From: Streptomyces sp. M92
Lineage (GTDB): Bacteria; Actinomycetota; Actinomycetes; Streptomycetales; Streptomycetaceae
NCBI RefSeq assembly: GCF_028473745.1
Contig: NZ_CP101137.1
Span: forward strand, 3,968,001-4,032,000
Length of the DNA stretch: 64,000 bases
Direction: 5' to 3'
In this document: positions 1 through 7,883 of the stretch, in pieces
How positions within the stretch are numbered: the stretch's first letter is position 1
Layout: each line of letters begins with the position of its first letter
Made by a program: the position numbers and the translations under genes
Notes under the pieces: generated by a model
What the model was told of the DNA's origin: nothing
What the model saw: only the letters and a program-made list of their open reading frames with translations
Database searches by the model: none

Positions 1-1063
1 CGAGCTGGGAGGCCATCAGGCCGGCGCCGACGACGCCCACCTTGGTGACCGGGCGGGCCAGCGACTTGTCCGGGGCGCCCGCGGGGCGCTTGCCGCGCTT
101 CTGCACCAGGTTGAAGGCGTAGATGCCGGAGCGCAGTTCGCCGCCCATGATCAGGTCGGCGAGGGCCTGGTCCTCGGCGTCGTAGCCCTGCTGGAGGTCG
201 CCGTTCTTGGCGGCGGCGATGATGTCGAGCGCGCGGTAGGCGGCCGGGGCGGCGCCGTGCACCTTGGAGTCGGCGACGAAGCGGCCCTTGGCGACGGCCT
301 GGTCCCAGGCCTCGCCGCGGTCGATCGCCGGACGCTCGACCGCGATCTCGCCCTTGAGGACGGACGCGGTCCAGATCAGCGACTGCTCCAGGAAGTCCGC
401 GCCCTCGAAGATCGCGTCCGCGATGCCGAGTTCGAAGACCTGCTCGCCCTTGAGCTGCTTGTTCTGGTTGAGGCTGTTCTCGATGATCACCGAGACGGCC
501 TTGTCGGCGCCGATCAGGTTCGGCAGCAGCGTGCAGCCGCCCCAGCCGGGGACCAGGCCGAGGAAGACCTCGGGGAGGGAGAAGGCGGGGAGGGCCGCGG
601 ACACCGTCCGGTAGGAGCAGTGCAGGCCGATCTCGACGCCGCCGCCCATCGCGGCACCGTTGTAGTACGCGAAGGTCGGCACGGCCAGCTTCGCCAGCCG
701 CTTGAAGACGTCGTGGCCGCCCTTGCCGATGGCCAGCGCGTCCTCGTGCCGCTTCAGCAGCTCGACGCCCTTGAGGTCGGCGCCGACCGCGAAGATGAAC
801 GGCTTGCCGGTGACGCCGACGCCGACGATGTCGCCGTCCGCGGCCTCCTTCTCGACCTGGTCGATCGCGGCGTCGATGTTCGCCAGCGACTGGGGGCCCA
901 GCGTGGTCGGCTTGGTGTGGTCGTGGCCGTTGTCCAGGGTGATCAGGGCGAAGCGCCCGGCGCCCAGGGGCAGGTCGAAGTGGCGCACGTGGGCGCTGGT
1001 GACGACCTCGCCGGGGAACAGCTCGGCCGCACCCTTCAGCAGCTCTGCGGTGGTGGTGCTCAC
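1..1063 (-). CDS. fadB: Fatty-acid oxidation complex alpha subunit (FadB-type), N-terminal part
   Basis: Bifunctional beta-oxidation enzyme: enoyl-CoA hydratase in the N-terminal half, then 3-hydroxyacyl-CoA dehydrogenase. It acts in the cytoplasm together with the thiolase encoded just upstream. About 354 codons are visible before the gene leaves the window at its left edge. The crotonase half shows the oxyanion-hole region around YYNGAAMGGGVEIGLH and the segment SLPEVFLGLVPGWGG. The last visible residues, VGVVGAGLMASQ, are the start of the Rossmann dinucleotide-binding site of the dehydrogenase half. The GTG start overlaps the thiolase stop (GTGA), so the two are translationally coupled. 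The family is typically about 700 residues, so roughly half is missing here. Function is confident from domain order and partner. Confidence 0.93.
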   Translation of the reverse strand, partial: MSTTTAELLKGAAELFPGEVVTSAHVRHFDLPLGAGRFALITLDNGHDHTKPTTLGPQSLANIDAAIDQVEKEAADGDIVGVGVTGKPFIFAVGADLKGVELLKRHEDALAIGKGGHDVFKRLAKLAVPTFAYYNGAAMGGGVEIGLHCSYRTVSAALPAFSLPEVFLGLVPGWGGCTLLPNLIGADKAVSVIIENSLNQNKQLKGEQVFELGIADAIFEGADFLEQSLIWTASVLKGEIAVERPAIDRGEAWDQAVAKGRFVADSKVHGAAPAAYRALDIIAAAKNGDLQQGYDAEDQALADLIMGGELRSGIYAFNLVQKRGKRPAGAPDKSLARPVTKVGVVGAGLMASQL

Positions 1064-2277
1064 TTGTCCCCCTCGAAGTGCGGGTTCTCCCAGACGACCG
1101 TCGCGCCCATGCCGAAGCCGACGCACATGGTGGTCAGGCCGTAGCGGACGTGCGGCTGCTCCTCGAACTGGCGGGCCAGCTGCGTCATCAGGCGGACGCC
1201 GGAGGAGGCCAGCGGGTGACCGAAGGCGATGGCGCCGCCGTACTGGTTGACGCGGGCGTCGTCGTCGGCGATGCCGTAGTGCTCCAGGAAGGCGAGGACC
1301 TGGACGGCGAAGGCCTCGTTGATCTCGAAGAGGCCGATGTCGGAGATGGACAGCCCGGCCTGCGCCAGGGCCTTCTCCGTGGCCGGGATCGGGCCGTAGC
1401 CCATGACCTCCGGCTCCACGCCCGCGAAGGCGTAGGAGACCAGGCGCATCTTCACCGGGAGGTTGTTCTCCCGGGCGAAGTCCTCGCTCGCGATGAGGGA
1501 GGCGGTGGCGCCGTCGTTCAGACCGGCCGCGTTGCCCGCGGTGACCCGGCCGTGCACGCGGAACGGCGTCTTCAGGCCCGCCAGGTTCTCCAGCGTGGTG
1601 CCCGGACGCATCGGCTCGTCGGCGGTGACCAGGCCCCAGCCCGTCTCACCGGCCTCCTCGTTGGTGCGACGCACCGACACCGGCACCAGGTCCGCCTGGA
1701 TCTGTCCGTTGGCGTAGGCCTTGGCGGCCTTCTCCTGCGAGCGCACCGCGTACTCGTCGGCGCGCTGCTTGGTGATGCTCGGGTAGCGGTCGTGCAGGTT
1801 CTCCGCGGTCATGCCCATGAACAGGGCGGACTCGTCGACCAGCTTCTCGCTGACGAACCGCGGGTTCGGGTCGACGCCCTCGCCCATCGGGTGGCGGCCC
1901 ATGTGCTCGACACCGCCCGCGACGGCGACGTCGTACGCGCCGAAGGCGACCGAGCCGGCCACCGAGGTGACGGCGGTCAGGGCGCCCGCGCACATGCGGT
2001 CGATGGAGTAGCCCGGGACCGAGGTGGGCAGACCCGCCAGGATGCCGGCGGTGCGGCCGATGGTCAGGCCCTGGTCGCCGATCTGCGTGGTCGCGGCGAC
2101 GGCGACCTCGTCGATCTTCTTGGGGTCGAGACCGGGATTGCGGCGCAGCAGCTCCCGGATCGCCTTCACGACCAGGTCGTCGGCGCGGGTCTCGTGGTAG
2201 ATGCCCTTCGGGCCCGCCTTGCCGAACGGGGTGCGGACGCCGTCTACGAAGACGACGTCCCTGACGGTACGAGGCAC
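1060..2277 (-). CDS. fadA: Acetyl-CoA C-acyltransferase (thiolase)
   Basis: Thiolase of 405 residues that cleaves 3-ketoacyl-CoA with CoA, the last step of each beta-oxidation round. It carries the three family signatures: the acyl-accepting Cys in DRMCAGALTAV, the catalytic His in the GGAIAFGHPLASSG block, and the second Cys in TTMCVGFGMGA near the C terminus. I chose the GTG at 2277 because a strong purine-rich site (GGAGGAGAG) lies 4-5 bases upstream and the protein then begins PRTVRDVVFVDGVRTPFG as the family does; an ATG 42 bases further upstream lacks such a site. Its TGA overlaps the fadB start by four bases. The order fadA-fadB is the usual actinobacterial arrangement. Confidence 0.95.
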   Translation of the reverse strand: MPRTVRDVVFVDGVRTPFGKAGPKGIYHETRADDLVVKAIRELLRRNPGLDPKKIDEVAVAATTQIGDQGLTIGRTAGILAGLPTSVPGYSIDRMCAGALTAVTSVAGSVAFGAYDVAVAGGVEHMGRHPMGEGVDPNPRFVSEKLVDESALFMGMTAENLHDRYPSITKQRADEYAVRSQEKAAKAYANGQIQADLVPVSVRRTNEEAGETGWGLVTADEPMRPGTTLENLAGLKTPFRVHGRVTAGNAAGLNDGATASLIASEDFARENNLPVKMRLVSYAFAGVEPEVMGYGPIPATEKALAQAGLSISDIGLFEINEAFAVQVLAFLEHYGIADDDARVNQYGGAIAFGHPLASSGVRLMTQLARQFEEQPHVRYGLTTMCVGFGMGATVVWENPHFEGDK

Positions 2278-2470
2278 GATGGCTCTCCTCCAGGGTGCGG
2301 GATGGCACTGCTGCGGCACGCATGCACTGAGCGCGCGCTCAGCCCCATGCTACTTGTGGGTAACGTAGCTGCCCAGTCCCCCCGGCGCGAGCGGCGAACG
2401 TCACACCATCGGGGGCCTCCCTCGACCTGCGGCGCCCCGGGACCGCCCGGTCCCGCGCACCGCCGCCCTC

Positions 2471-3757
2471 CTACGACACGCCCTTGGCCAACGCCGTCAC
2501 CAGCACCGGCGTCACCTGCTCCACCTGCCAGGGCCGGGCCCCGTGCCCGGCGAGGGCCGCGCCCACCGACTCCTCGTCGAGGGCGGCCGGCGGCTCCCAG
2601 CACACCCGGCGCACCGTGTCCGGCGTGATCAGGTTCTCCTGCGGCATGCTCAGCCGCTCGGCCAGTGCCGTCACCGCCGCGCGCGCCGCGGTGAGCCGGG
2701 CGGCGGCGGCCGGGTCCTTGTCGGCCCACGCCCGCGGCGGCGGGGGACCGGTCACCGGCTGGCCGGGCTGCGGCAGCTGCGACTCGGACAGGGCCCGGGC
2801 CCGGTCGACCGCCGCCTGCCACTGCTCCAGTTGCCGGCGGTTGACCCGCCCGAAGCCGTTCAGCGCGGCCAGCGCGTGCGCGTTGGGCGGCAGCGCGAGC
2901 GCGGCCTCGACGATGGCGGCGTCCCCGAGCACCTTGCCCGGCGAGACGTCCCTGCGCTGCGCGATCCGGTCCCGGGTCTGCCACAGCTCCCGTACGACGG
3001 CGAGCTGCCGGCGGCGGCGCACCTTGTGCATGCCGGACGTGCGGCGCCACGGGTCCTTGCGGGGCTCGGGCGGCGGGGCGGAGGCGATCGCGTCGAACTC
3101 CTGCCGGGCCCAGTCCAGCTTGCCCTGCCGGTCCAGCTCCTTCTCCAGCGCGTCGCGCAGGTCGACCAGGAGCTCGACGTCGAGCGCGGCGTAGCGCAGC
3201 CAGGGCTCGGGCAGCGGGCGGGTGGACCAGTCGACGGCCGAGTGGCCCTTCTCCAGGACGAAGCCCAGCACGTTCTCCACCATCGCGCCGAGGCCGACCC
3301 GCGGGAAACCGGCCAGTCGTCCCGCCAGCTCGGTGTCGAAGACGCGGGTGGGGACCATCCCTATTTCGCGCAGGCACGGCAGGTCCTGGGTGGCCGCGTG
3401 CAGCACCCACTCGGTGCCGGCGATCGCCGCGCCCAGTGCGGACAGATCGGGGCAGGCCACGGGGTCGATCAGCGCGGTGCCGGCGCCCTCGCGGCGCAGC
3501 TGCACCAGGTACGCCCGCTGCCCGTAGCGGTAGCCGGAGGCGCGCTCGGCGTCGACGGCGACCGGGCCGTGCCCGGCGGCGAAGGCGGCGGTCACCTCGG
3601 CGAGGGCGGCCGCGTCGGCGATCACCGGCGGAATGCCCTCGCGTGGCTCCAGCAAGGGTGTCGGCGCCTGACTCGCAGAAGATCCGGCGTCGTCCGGAGG
3701 GGCGCCTCCGGTGGTTCGCAGTGAACGGTCTGCTGCGGTTTCGTGGGCGTCGGTCAC
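2471..3757 (-). CDS. Ribonuclease D-type 3'-5' exonuclease with HRDC domain
   Basis: Protein of 428 residues with a DEDD-family 3'-5' exonuclease domain in the first half and an HRDC nucleic-acid-binding domain after it. Visible exonuclease motifs are VAVDAERASGYRYG (motif I, Asp and Glu), FDTELAGRLAG (motif II region) and YAALDVELLVDLRD (motif III). Such proteins trim the 3' ends of structured RNAs including tRNA precursors; the exact substrate in Streptomyces is not established by sequence. The low-complexity first 45 residues look unstructured. The GTG start has only a weak ribosome-binding site. A perfect palindrome at 3784-3817 lies 27 bases upstream. It is on the same strand as fadA but separated by about 190 bases, so probably transcribed independently. 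Confidence 0.9.
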   Translation of the reverse strand: MTDAHETAADRSLRTTGGAPPDDAGSSASQAPTPLLEPREGIPPVIADAAALAEVTAAFAAGHGPVAVDAERASGYRYGQRAYLVQLRREGAGTALIDPVACPDLSALGAAIAGTEWVLHAATQDLPCLREIGMVPTRVFDTELAGRLAGFPRVGLGAMVENVLGFVLEKGHSAVDWSTRPLPEPWLRYAALDVELLVDLRDALEKELDRQGKLDWARQEFDAIASAPPPEPRKDPWRRTSGMHKVRRRRQLAVVRELWQTRDRIAQRRDVSPGKVLGDAAIVEAALALPPNAHALAALNGFGRVNRRQLEQWQAAVDRARALSESQLPQPGQPVTGPPPPRAWADKDPAAAARLTAARAAVTALAERLSMPQENLITPDTVRRVCWEPPAALDEESVGAALAGHGARPWQVEQVTPVLVTALAKGVS

Positions 3758-3783
3758 CTGTCAAGGGTATCCGTGGATCGACC

Positions 3784-3817
3784 GCGCCCGCCGACGGAAC
3801 GTTCCGTCGGCGGGCGC
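3784..3817. terminator. 34-base perfect palindrome between whiI and the RNase D gene
   Basis: The left arm 3784-3800 and right arm 3801-3817 are exact reverse complements, centred on AACGTT. It lies 160 bases after the whiI stop and 27 bases before the RNase D start. RNA from it would form a very stable GC-rich hairpin with a tiny loop, consistent with a Streptomyces-style terminator for whiI lacking a U-tract. An operator for the nuclease gene is the alternative. Confidence 0.6.
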
Positions 3818-3977
3818 CGGGGGGTCGTAAACCAGTCAGGTCAGTGAAAGATCGGCTTCCATCGGCTTCATCGACTTCAGGGGGACGGTGGCGGCGGTCA
3901 TGGCGTGCGGGGTGGGGAGGCGAGTGGAGGAGCGTGGAGGGAAGGGGCGTGGAGGGGAGGGAAGCGGAGGGGAGCGG

Positions 3978-4640
3978 TCAGTGGATGATTCCGGTCCGCA
4001 GGGCCACGGCGACCATCCCGGCGCGGTCGCCCGTGCCGAGCTTGCGGGCGATGCGGGCCAGGTGGCTCTTGACGGTGAGGGCGGACAGGCCCATGGAGAC
4101 GCCGATCGCCTTGTTCGACTGGCCCTCCGCGACCAGTCGCAGCACCTCGACCTCGCGGCCGGAGAGCTCGCGGTAGCCGCCCGGGTGGCTCGGGGCGCCC
4201 GGGGGGCGGCGGTGCAGGCGGGCGGCGGCGGCGCCGATGGGTGCGGCGCCCGGCCGGGTGGGGAGCCCGACGTTGGTGCGGGTGCCGGTGACGACGTAGC
4301 CCTTGACGCCGCCGGCCAGGGCGTTGCGCACGGCGCCGATGTCGTCGGCGGCGGACAGGGCGAGGCCGTTGGGCCAGCCCGCGGCGCGGGTCTCCGACAG
4401 CAGGGTCAGGCCGGAGCCGTCGGGGAGGTGGACGTCGGCGACGCAGATGTCGCGGGGGTTGCCGATGCGGGGACGAGCCTCCGCGACGGACGAGGCCTCG
4501 ATGACATCGCGCACACCGAGCGCCCACAGGTGGCGGGTGACGGTGGATCGGACGCGCGGGTCGGCCACGACCACCATGGCGGTCGGCTTGTTCGGGCGGT
4601 AGGCGACCAGGCTTGCAGGCTGCTCGAGGAGAACGGACAC
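3978..4640 (-). CDS. whiI: WhiI-type atypical response regulator (sporulation)
   Basis: Receiver plus LuxR-type HTH protein of 220 residues, matching what I remember of WhiI, which is required for late aerial-hypha septation in S. coelicolor. The receiver spans about 20-130. One residue of the usual acidic pair is Ala (A26-D27). The phosphoacceptor-position Asp is D69 in VADVHLPDGSG and the Lys position is K113 in GVKGYV; the switch Thr/Ser region is ALSAADD. A low-complexity linker (about 125-155) leads to the HTH, with LSGREVEVLRLVAEGQSNKAI and LTVKSHLARIARKLG. GTG start with an excellent AGGAGG five to seven bases upstream. The leader contains a sigma-WhiG-type promoter at 4720-4747. The degenerate acidic pocket suggests phosphorylation-independent or ligand-dependent control. 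Confidence 0.93.
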   Translation of the reverse strand: MSVLLEQPASLVAYRPNKPTAMVVVADPRVRSTVTRHLWALGVRDVIEASSVAEARPRIGNPRDICVADVHLPDGSGLTLLSETRAAGWPNGLALSAADDIGAVRNALAGGVKGYVVTGTRTNVGLPTRPGAAPIGAAAARLHRRPPGAPSHPGGYRELSGREVEVLRLVAEGQSNKAIGVSMGLSALTVKSHLARIARKLGTGDRAGMVAVALRTGIIH

Positions 4641-4719
4641 CAGGCCTCCTGGGGTGCGGGACGGGGCCGGCTCGTGGGGGACGAAGCCGGGACGAACCGT
4701 GCTTTCAAGGTCACAGTCG

Positions 4720-4747
4720 TCTTCGGCACCGAACGCGTCCGCCTTTA
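4720..4747 (-). promoter_or_regulatory. Sigma-WhiG-type promoter of whiI
   Basis: Reading the minus strand, TAAA (4747-4744) is followed after exactly 16 bases by GCCGAAGA (4727-4720). This is one base off the FliA/WhiG-class -10 consensus GCCGATAA. It would start transcription about 70-75 bases before the whiI GTG. Published work places whiI under sigma-WhiG; the element was located here by reading the sequence. Confidence 0.85.
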
Positions 4748-4826
4748 GAGAATGATCACGATCTGGTGAGTAACAATCCGAGCAATTCGGACACGCGGTC
4801 GATCATTCGAAGATCGAACGGTTTCG

Positions 4827-4870
4827 CACTTTGTCGATACGGGGCCGAAAGTGGTCGTGTCGACAAAGTG
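4827..4870. promoter_or_regulatory. 11-base perfect inverted repeat upstream of whiI
   Basis: CACTTTGTCGA at 4827-4837 is repeated in exact inverse as TCGACAAAGTG at 4860-4870, with a 22-base spacer (two helical turns). It sits about 80 bases upstream of the sigma-WhiG -35 element and 58 bases beyond the end of the DUF3000 gene. Spacing and position fit a dimeric regulator site on whiI; a terminator for the DUF3000 gene (same strand) is the alternative, but there is no compact loop. Confidence 0.5.
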
Positions 4871-4928
4871 ACGGAACGTTTCGCGGGCCGGAGCGGGCCC
4901 CGGTACGGAGGAGGTGGGGGGGGCGGGG

Positions 4929-5606
4929 CTAGCGCGACTGCGGGCCGCGGCGCTGCGGCAGCGTCACGATCGACGCGTCGCCGGGCGCGGCCGGCGGCAG
5001 GCCCGCGACCTGCGCCAGCAGATCGCACCACGAGGCCAGGTGCGCGGCGGTGTCCGGGACGCCGCCCAGCCCTTCGCGCGGTGTCCAGGACGCCCGGATC
5101 TCGATCTGCGAGGCGGACGGCCGCGCGGAGAGCCCACCGAAGTAGTGGGAGCTCGCCCGCGTGACCGTGCCGCTGGGTTCGCCGTAGGTCAGCCCGCGTG
5201 CCTGGAGCGCGCCGGTGAGCCAGGACCAGCAGACGTCGGGCAGCAGCGGGTCGGCGGCCATCTCCGCCTCCAGCTCGGCCCGCACCAGCGTCACCAGCCG
5301 GAAGGTGCCGTGCCAGGCGTCGTGCCCGGCCGGGTCGTGCAGCAGCACCAGCCGTCCGTCCGCCAGGTCCTCGTCGCCGTCGACGACCGCCGCCTCCAGG
5401 GCGTACGCGTACGGGGCGAGCCGCTTCGGCGGGGGCACCGCCTCCACCTCGATCTGCGGCCGCAGCCGCGCGGCCCTGAGCGCTTCGACGGCGGCCGCGA
5501 AGGGCGGCGGAACCGTACTCCCCGTGGGCCGGGATTCCTCCTCGGTACCCTTCCTCTCGTCCATTCCGCCAGCGCCGTCCGACAGTCGTCCCTGAGCCGC
5601 AGCCAT
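4929..5606 (-). CDS. DUF3000 domain protein
   Basis: Conserved actinobacterial protein of unknown function, 225 residues, recognised as DUF3000 from the core running from VEALRAARLRPQIEVEAVPP through LTYGEPSGTVTRASSHYFGG to the C terminus. It is soluble, with no signal peptide or membrane segment. The core begins near residue 32; the first 30 residues are Gly/Glu/Ser-rich. Start is uncertain: ATG 5606 gives the length I remember for Streptomyces orthologues, while ATG 5564 would give 211 residues; neither has a strong ribosome-binding site. It is divergent from hemE, sharing a 162-base intergenic region, an arrangement I recall as conserved in Streptomyces. No function is inferred. Confidence 0.85.
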   Translation of the reverse strand: MAAAQGRLSDGAGGMDERKGTEEESRPTGSTVPPPFAAAVEALRAARLRPQIEVEAVPPPKRLAPYAYALEAAVVDGDEDLADGRLVLLHDPAGHDAWHGTFRLVTLVRAELEAEMAADPLLPDVCWSWLTGALQARGLTYGEPSGTVTRASSHYFGGLSARPSASQIEIRASWTPREGLGGVPDTAAHLASWCDLLAQVAGLPPAAPGDASIVTLPQRRGPQSR

Positions 5607-5768
5607 GCGGGGAAGGTTAAGCGGAACAGCGCCCGGGCGCAGGGAGGGACACCCGCGTGCGGGCGCGATGTCCGGATCACGCGGTTGCGTGCGGGCGCCC
5701 CCGCGCGGCTCGCGCGCGGTCGTACCCGTGGTGGGGCGCTGTCCGAGGGGCGTGCGACACTTGCCGGT

Positions 5769-6836
5769 GTGAGTGCCGAACAGAGCCCCGCGGGCAAGCA
5801 GCCGACCGCCACGTACGACTCCGCGTTCCTCAAGGCGTGCAGGCGTGAGCCGGTGCCGCACACCCCCGTGTGGTTCATGCGGCAGGCCGGGCGCTCGCTG
5901 CCGGAGTACCGCAAGGTGCGCGAGGGCATCCCGATGCTCGAGTCCTGCATGCGCCCGGAGCTGGTCACCGAGATCACCCTCCAGCCGGTGCGCCGGCACG
6001 GCGTGGACGCGGCGATCTACTTCAGCGACATCGTGGTCCCGCTCAAGGCCATCGGCATCGACCTCGACATCAAGCCGGGCGTCGGCCCGGTCGTCGAGGA
6101 GCCGATCCGTACCCGCGCCGACCTGGCCCGCCTGCGCGACCTCACCCCCGAGGACGTCGCCTACGTCACCGAGGCCTACGGCCTGCTCACCCGCGAGCTG
6201 GGCGCCACCCCGCTGATCGGCTTCGCGGGCGCCCCGTTCACCCTCGCCAGCTATCTCGTGGAGGGCGGCCCGTCCCGCAACCACGAGCACACCAAGGCGC
6301 TGATGTACGGCGACCCCCAGCTGTGGGCCGACCTCCTGGACCGCCTGGCCGACATCACGGCCGCCTTCCTCAAGGTGCAGATCGAGGCGGGTGCGAGCGC
6401 GGTCCAGCTCTTCGACTCCTGGGTCGGCGCCCTGGCCCCCGCGGACTACCGCCGCTTCGTGCAGCCGGCCTCCCGCAAGGTCTTCGAGGCCGTCGCCGGG
6501 TACGGTGTGCCGCGCATCCACTTCGGCGTCGGCACCGGCGAACTCCTGCGCGACATGGGCGAGGCCGGCGCGGACGTGGTCGGCGTCGACTGGCGCGTCC
6601 CGCTGGACGAGGCCGTCCGCCGAGTCGGCCCCGGCAAGGCGCTCCAGGGCAACCTGGACCCCGCCCTCCTCTTCTCCACCCCGCAGGCGGTCGAGGCCCG
6701 GACCCGCGAGATCCTGGACGCGGCGGCCGGCCTGGAGGGCCACGTCTTCAACCTCGGCCACGGCGTCCTGCCCGACACGGACCCGGACGCGCTGAGCCGC
6801 CTCGTGGAGTACGTGCACACGCAGACCGCGCGCTGA
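5769..6836 (+). CDS. hemE: Uroporphyrinogen decarboxylase
   Basis: Converts uroporphyrinogen III to coproporphyrinogen III by four decarboxylations, in the cytoplasm, without cofactor; 355 residues as usual. Signatures include the N-terminal PVWFMRQAGRSLPEYR (substrate-binding arginines), YFSDIVVPLKAIG with the key Asp, GFAGAPFTLASYLVEGG, and the C-terminal VFNLGHGVLPDTDP. The start is the GTG at 5769 (protein MSAEQSP...); no obvious Shine-Dalgarno precedes it, and the long reading frame upstream is just GC-rich open sequence. In the actinobacterial coproporphyrin-dependent route its product is used by HemG/CgoX, encoded 10 kb away at 17260 on the same strand. Confidence 0.96.
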   Translation: MSAEQSPAGKQPTATYDSAFLKACRREPVPHTPVWFMRQAGRSLPEYRKVREGIPMLESCMRPELVTEITLQPVRRHGVDAAIYFSDIVVPLKAIGIDLDIKPGVGPVVEEPIRTRADLARLRDLTPEDVAYVTEAYGLLTRELGATPLIGFAGAPFTLASYLVEGGPSRNHEHTKALMYGDPQLWADLLDRLADITAAFLKVQIEAGASAVQLFDSWVGALAPADYRRFVQPASRKVFEAVAGYGVPRIHFGVGTGELLRDMGEAGADVVGVDWRVPLDEAVRRVGPGKALQGNLDPALLFSTPQAVEARTREILDAAAGLEGHVFNLGHGVLPDTDPDALSRLVEYVHTQTAR

Positions 6837-7171
6837 GGGCGTGGTCACGCCGGACGCCGAACCTGCCCGGCGGCGACGCGTTCCGAGCGGCCCGTCGCGC
6901 ACCCGGGTCCCGGCAGCGCCGCGCCCCACCGTGCGGGCGGTCGGGACGATCCGGCCGGCGGCCACCGGGTCCTCGGACAGCCTTGCCGCAATCCCGGGCG
7001 GCGAGGCGATGACGCGGGCGGCATTCCGTGACTCGGGGCGGTACGCCGAGCGTGTCCCGATATCGGCCGCGCGTGTCCCGATAACGGCCGCGCGGGTGCG
7101 GGGCGGTCTCCCGGTGGCCCGTTCGCGTCCCGCGCCCGCCTGATGTCCGTGCCGGGGCTCGCGCCCGCGCT

Positions 7172-7270
7172 GTCCGTGCCGGGACCGCCTCCTGCCTGAC
7201 GTCCGTGCCGGGACCGCCTCCTGCCTGACGTCCGTGCCGGGACCGCCTCCTGCCTGACGTCCGTGCCGGG
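7172..7270. repeat. 29-base tandem repeat, about 3.4 copies
   Basis: Identical 29-base units occupy 7172-7200, 7201-7229 and 7230-7258, each beginning GTCCGTGCCGGGACC and ending CTGCCTGAC. The first 12 bases of a fourth unit follow at 7259-7270. Because 29 is not a multiple of three, the array is unlikely to encode protein. Exact identity suggests recent slippage. Confidence 0.9.
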
Positions 7271-7623
7271 CAGAACGCCCCGGGCGGCACCGAGCGTCGC
7301 CGCCGCCCTTCCTCGCCCCGGTTCACGACGTGGCCGCGTCCGTCAGCACCTGAGCCGCGACCGCCCCCGAAGCGGCGCTCGCGCCGTGGGGCCTCCCCTC
7401 CGGCGGTTCCCGGGCCGGGGCGACCCGGTGGGGGCTCGACGCGGGTGGCATCGGCGGCCTCCTCGCCGACGGCCACGCTCAGCGCGGGGTTCTCCGCGCG
7501 CAGCCGCGCGGTCAGCCGGGCGGCTCGGGGCCCGCGCATTCCGGCTGGTGGCGGAGCGAGCGAGCCGCCGCAACTCGCTGCTGGGCCTGCTGGATGGCAT
7601 CGACAGCGCCTTTCGAAAGCGGA

Positions 7624-7643
7624 GGCTTGGTATAGACCAAGCC
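7624..7643 (-). promoter_or_regulatory. DasR-type (dre-like) palindrome, minus-strand promoter
   Basis: GGCTTGGT and ACCAAGCC form 8-base inverted arms around ATAG. The core TTGGTATAGACCAA resembles the DasR operator consensus (ACTGGTCTAGACCAGT), which controls chitin and N-acetylglucosamine genes in Streptomyces. On the minus strand a TTGACA lies upstream at 7675-7670. No intact minus-strand gene follows, so its target may be lost. Confidence 0.55.
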
Positions 7644-7724
7644 CTTTGCGTGCCCAGGTTAACCAGACGTGTCAAGAGGGGTCCTCGACGTTCTGGGCAT
7701 CAACTCGTCCCCGTACAACGGCTG

Positions 7725-7754
7725 TTGACACTGGCACTTGGTCTAGTCCATTGT
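7725..7754 (+). promoter_or_regulatory. Promoter-like element with dre-like site, reading toward the 8.1-kb operon
   Basis: TTGACA at 7725-7730 is followed after 18 bases by CATTGT (7749-7754). The spacer and -10 are covered by TGGTCTAGTCCA (7739-7750), 11 of 12 bases identical to the DasR half-site core TGGTCTAGACCA. It reads rightward, about 350 bases before the oxygenase gene at 8100, with no intact gene between. Confidence 0.5.
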
Positions 7755-7847
7755 GAGGCGCAAGTTCGGCGAGGGACCCGTGTGGCACGAGCGTCCTTCC
7801 GCCGGTCTCTGCCACGGCAGGCCGCCAAGGCCGTTGCCGCGGCGAAC

Positions 7848-7883
7848 GACTTCCGTGACGACTTCCGTGACGACATCCGTGAC
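7848..7883. repeat. 12-base tandem repeat, three copies
   Basis: GACTTCCGTGAC at 7848-7859 and 7860-7871, then GACATCCGTGAC at 7872-7883. The period is a multiple of three, so it could be in a coding frame, but no supported gene covers it. It lies between the dre-like promoter and the first gene of the operon. Confidence 0.8.

Noticed and set aside
4756..5031. 91-residue minus-strand frame upstream of whiI
   Set aside because: Overlaps the DUF3000 gene end and the inverted repeat; starts in antisense-like Arg/Ala-rich sequence without a ribosome-binding site.
4929..6965. 678-residue minus-strand open frame across hemE
   Set aside because: The part antisense to hemE is Arg/Ala/Gly-rich shadow sequence; only the last 225 codons match DUF3000. 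The plus strand has an intact hemE.
7172..7270. CRISPR array
   Set aside because: The repeats are head-to-tail with no spacers between them.
6748..7539. 263-residue minus-strand frame in the 6.8-8.1 kb gap
   Set aside because: Low complexity, crosses the non-triplet 29-base repeats and overlaps the hemE end; no start site or recognisable domain.
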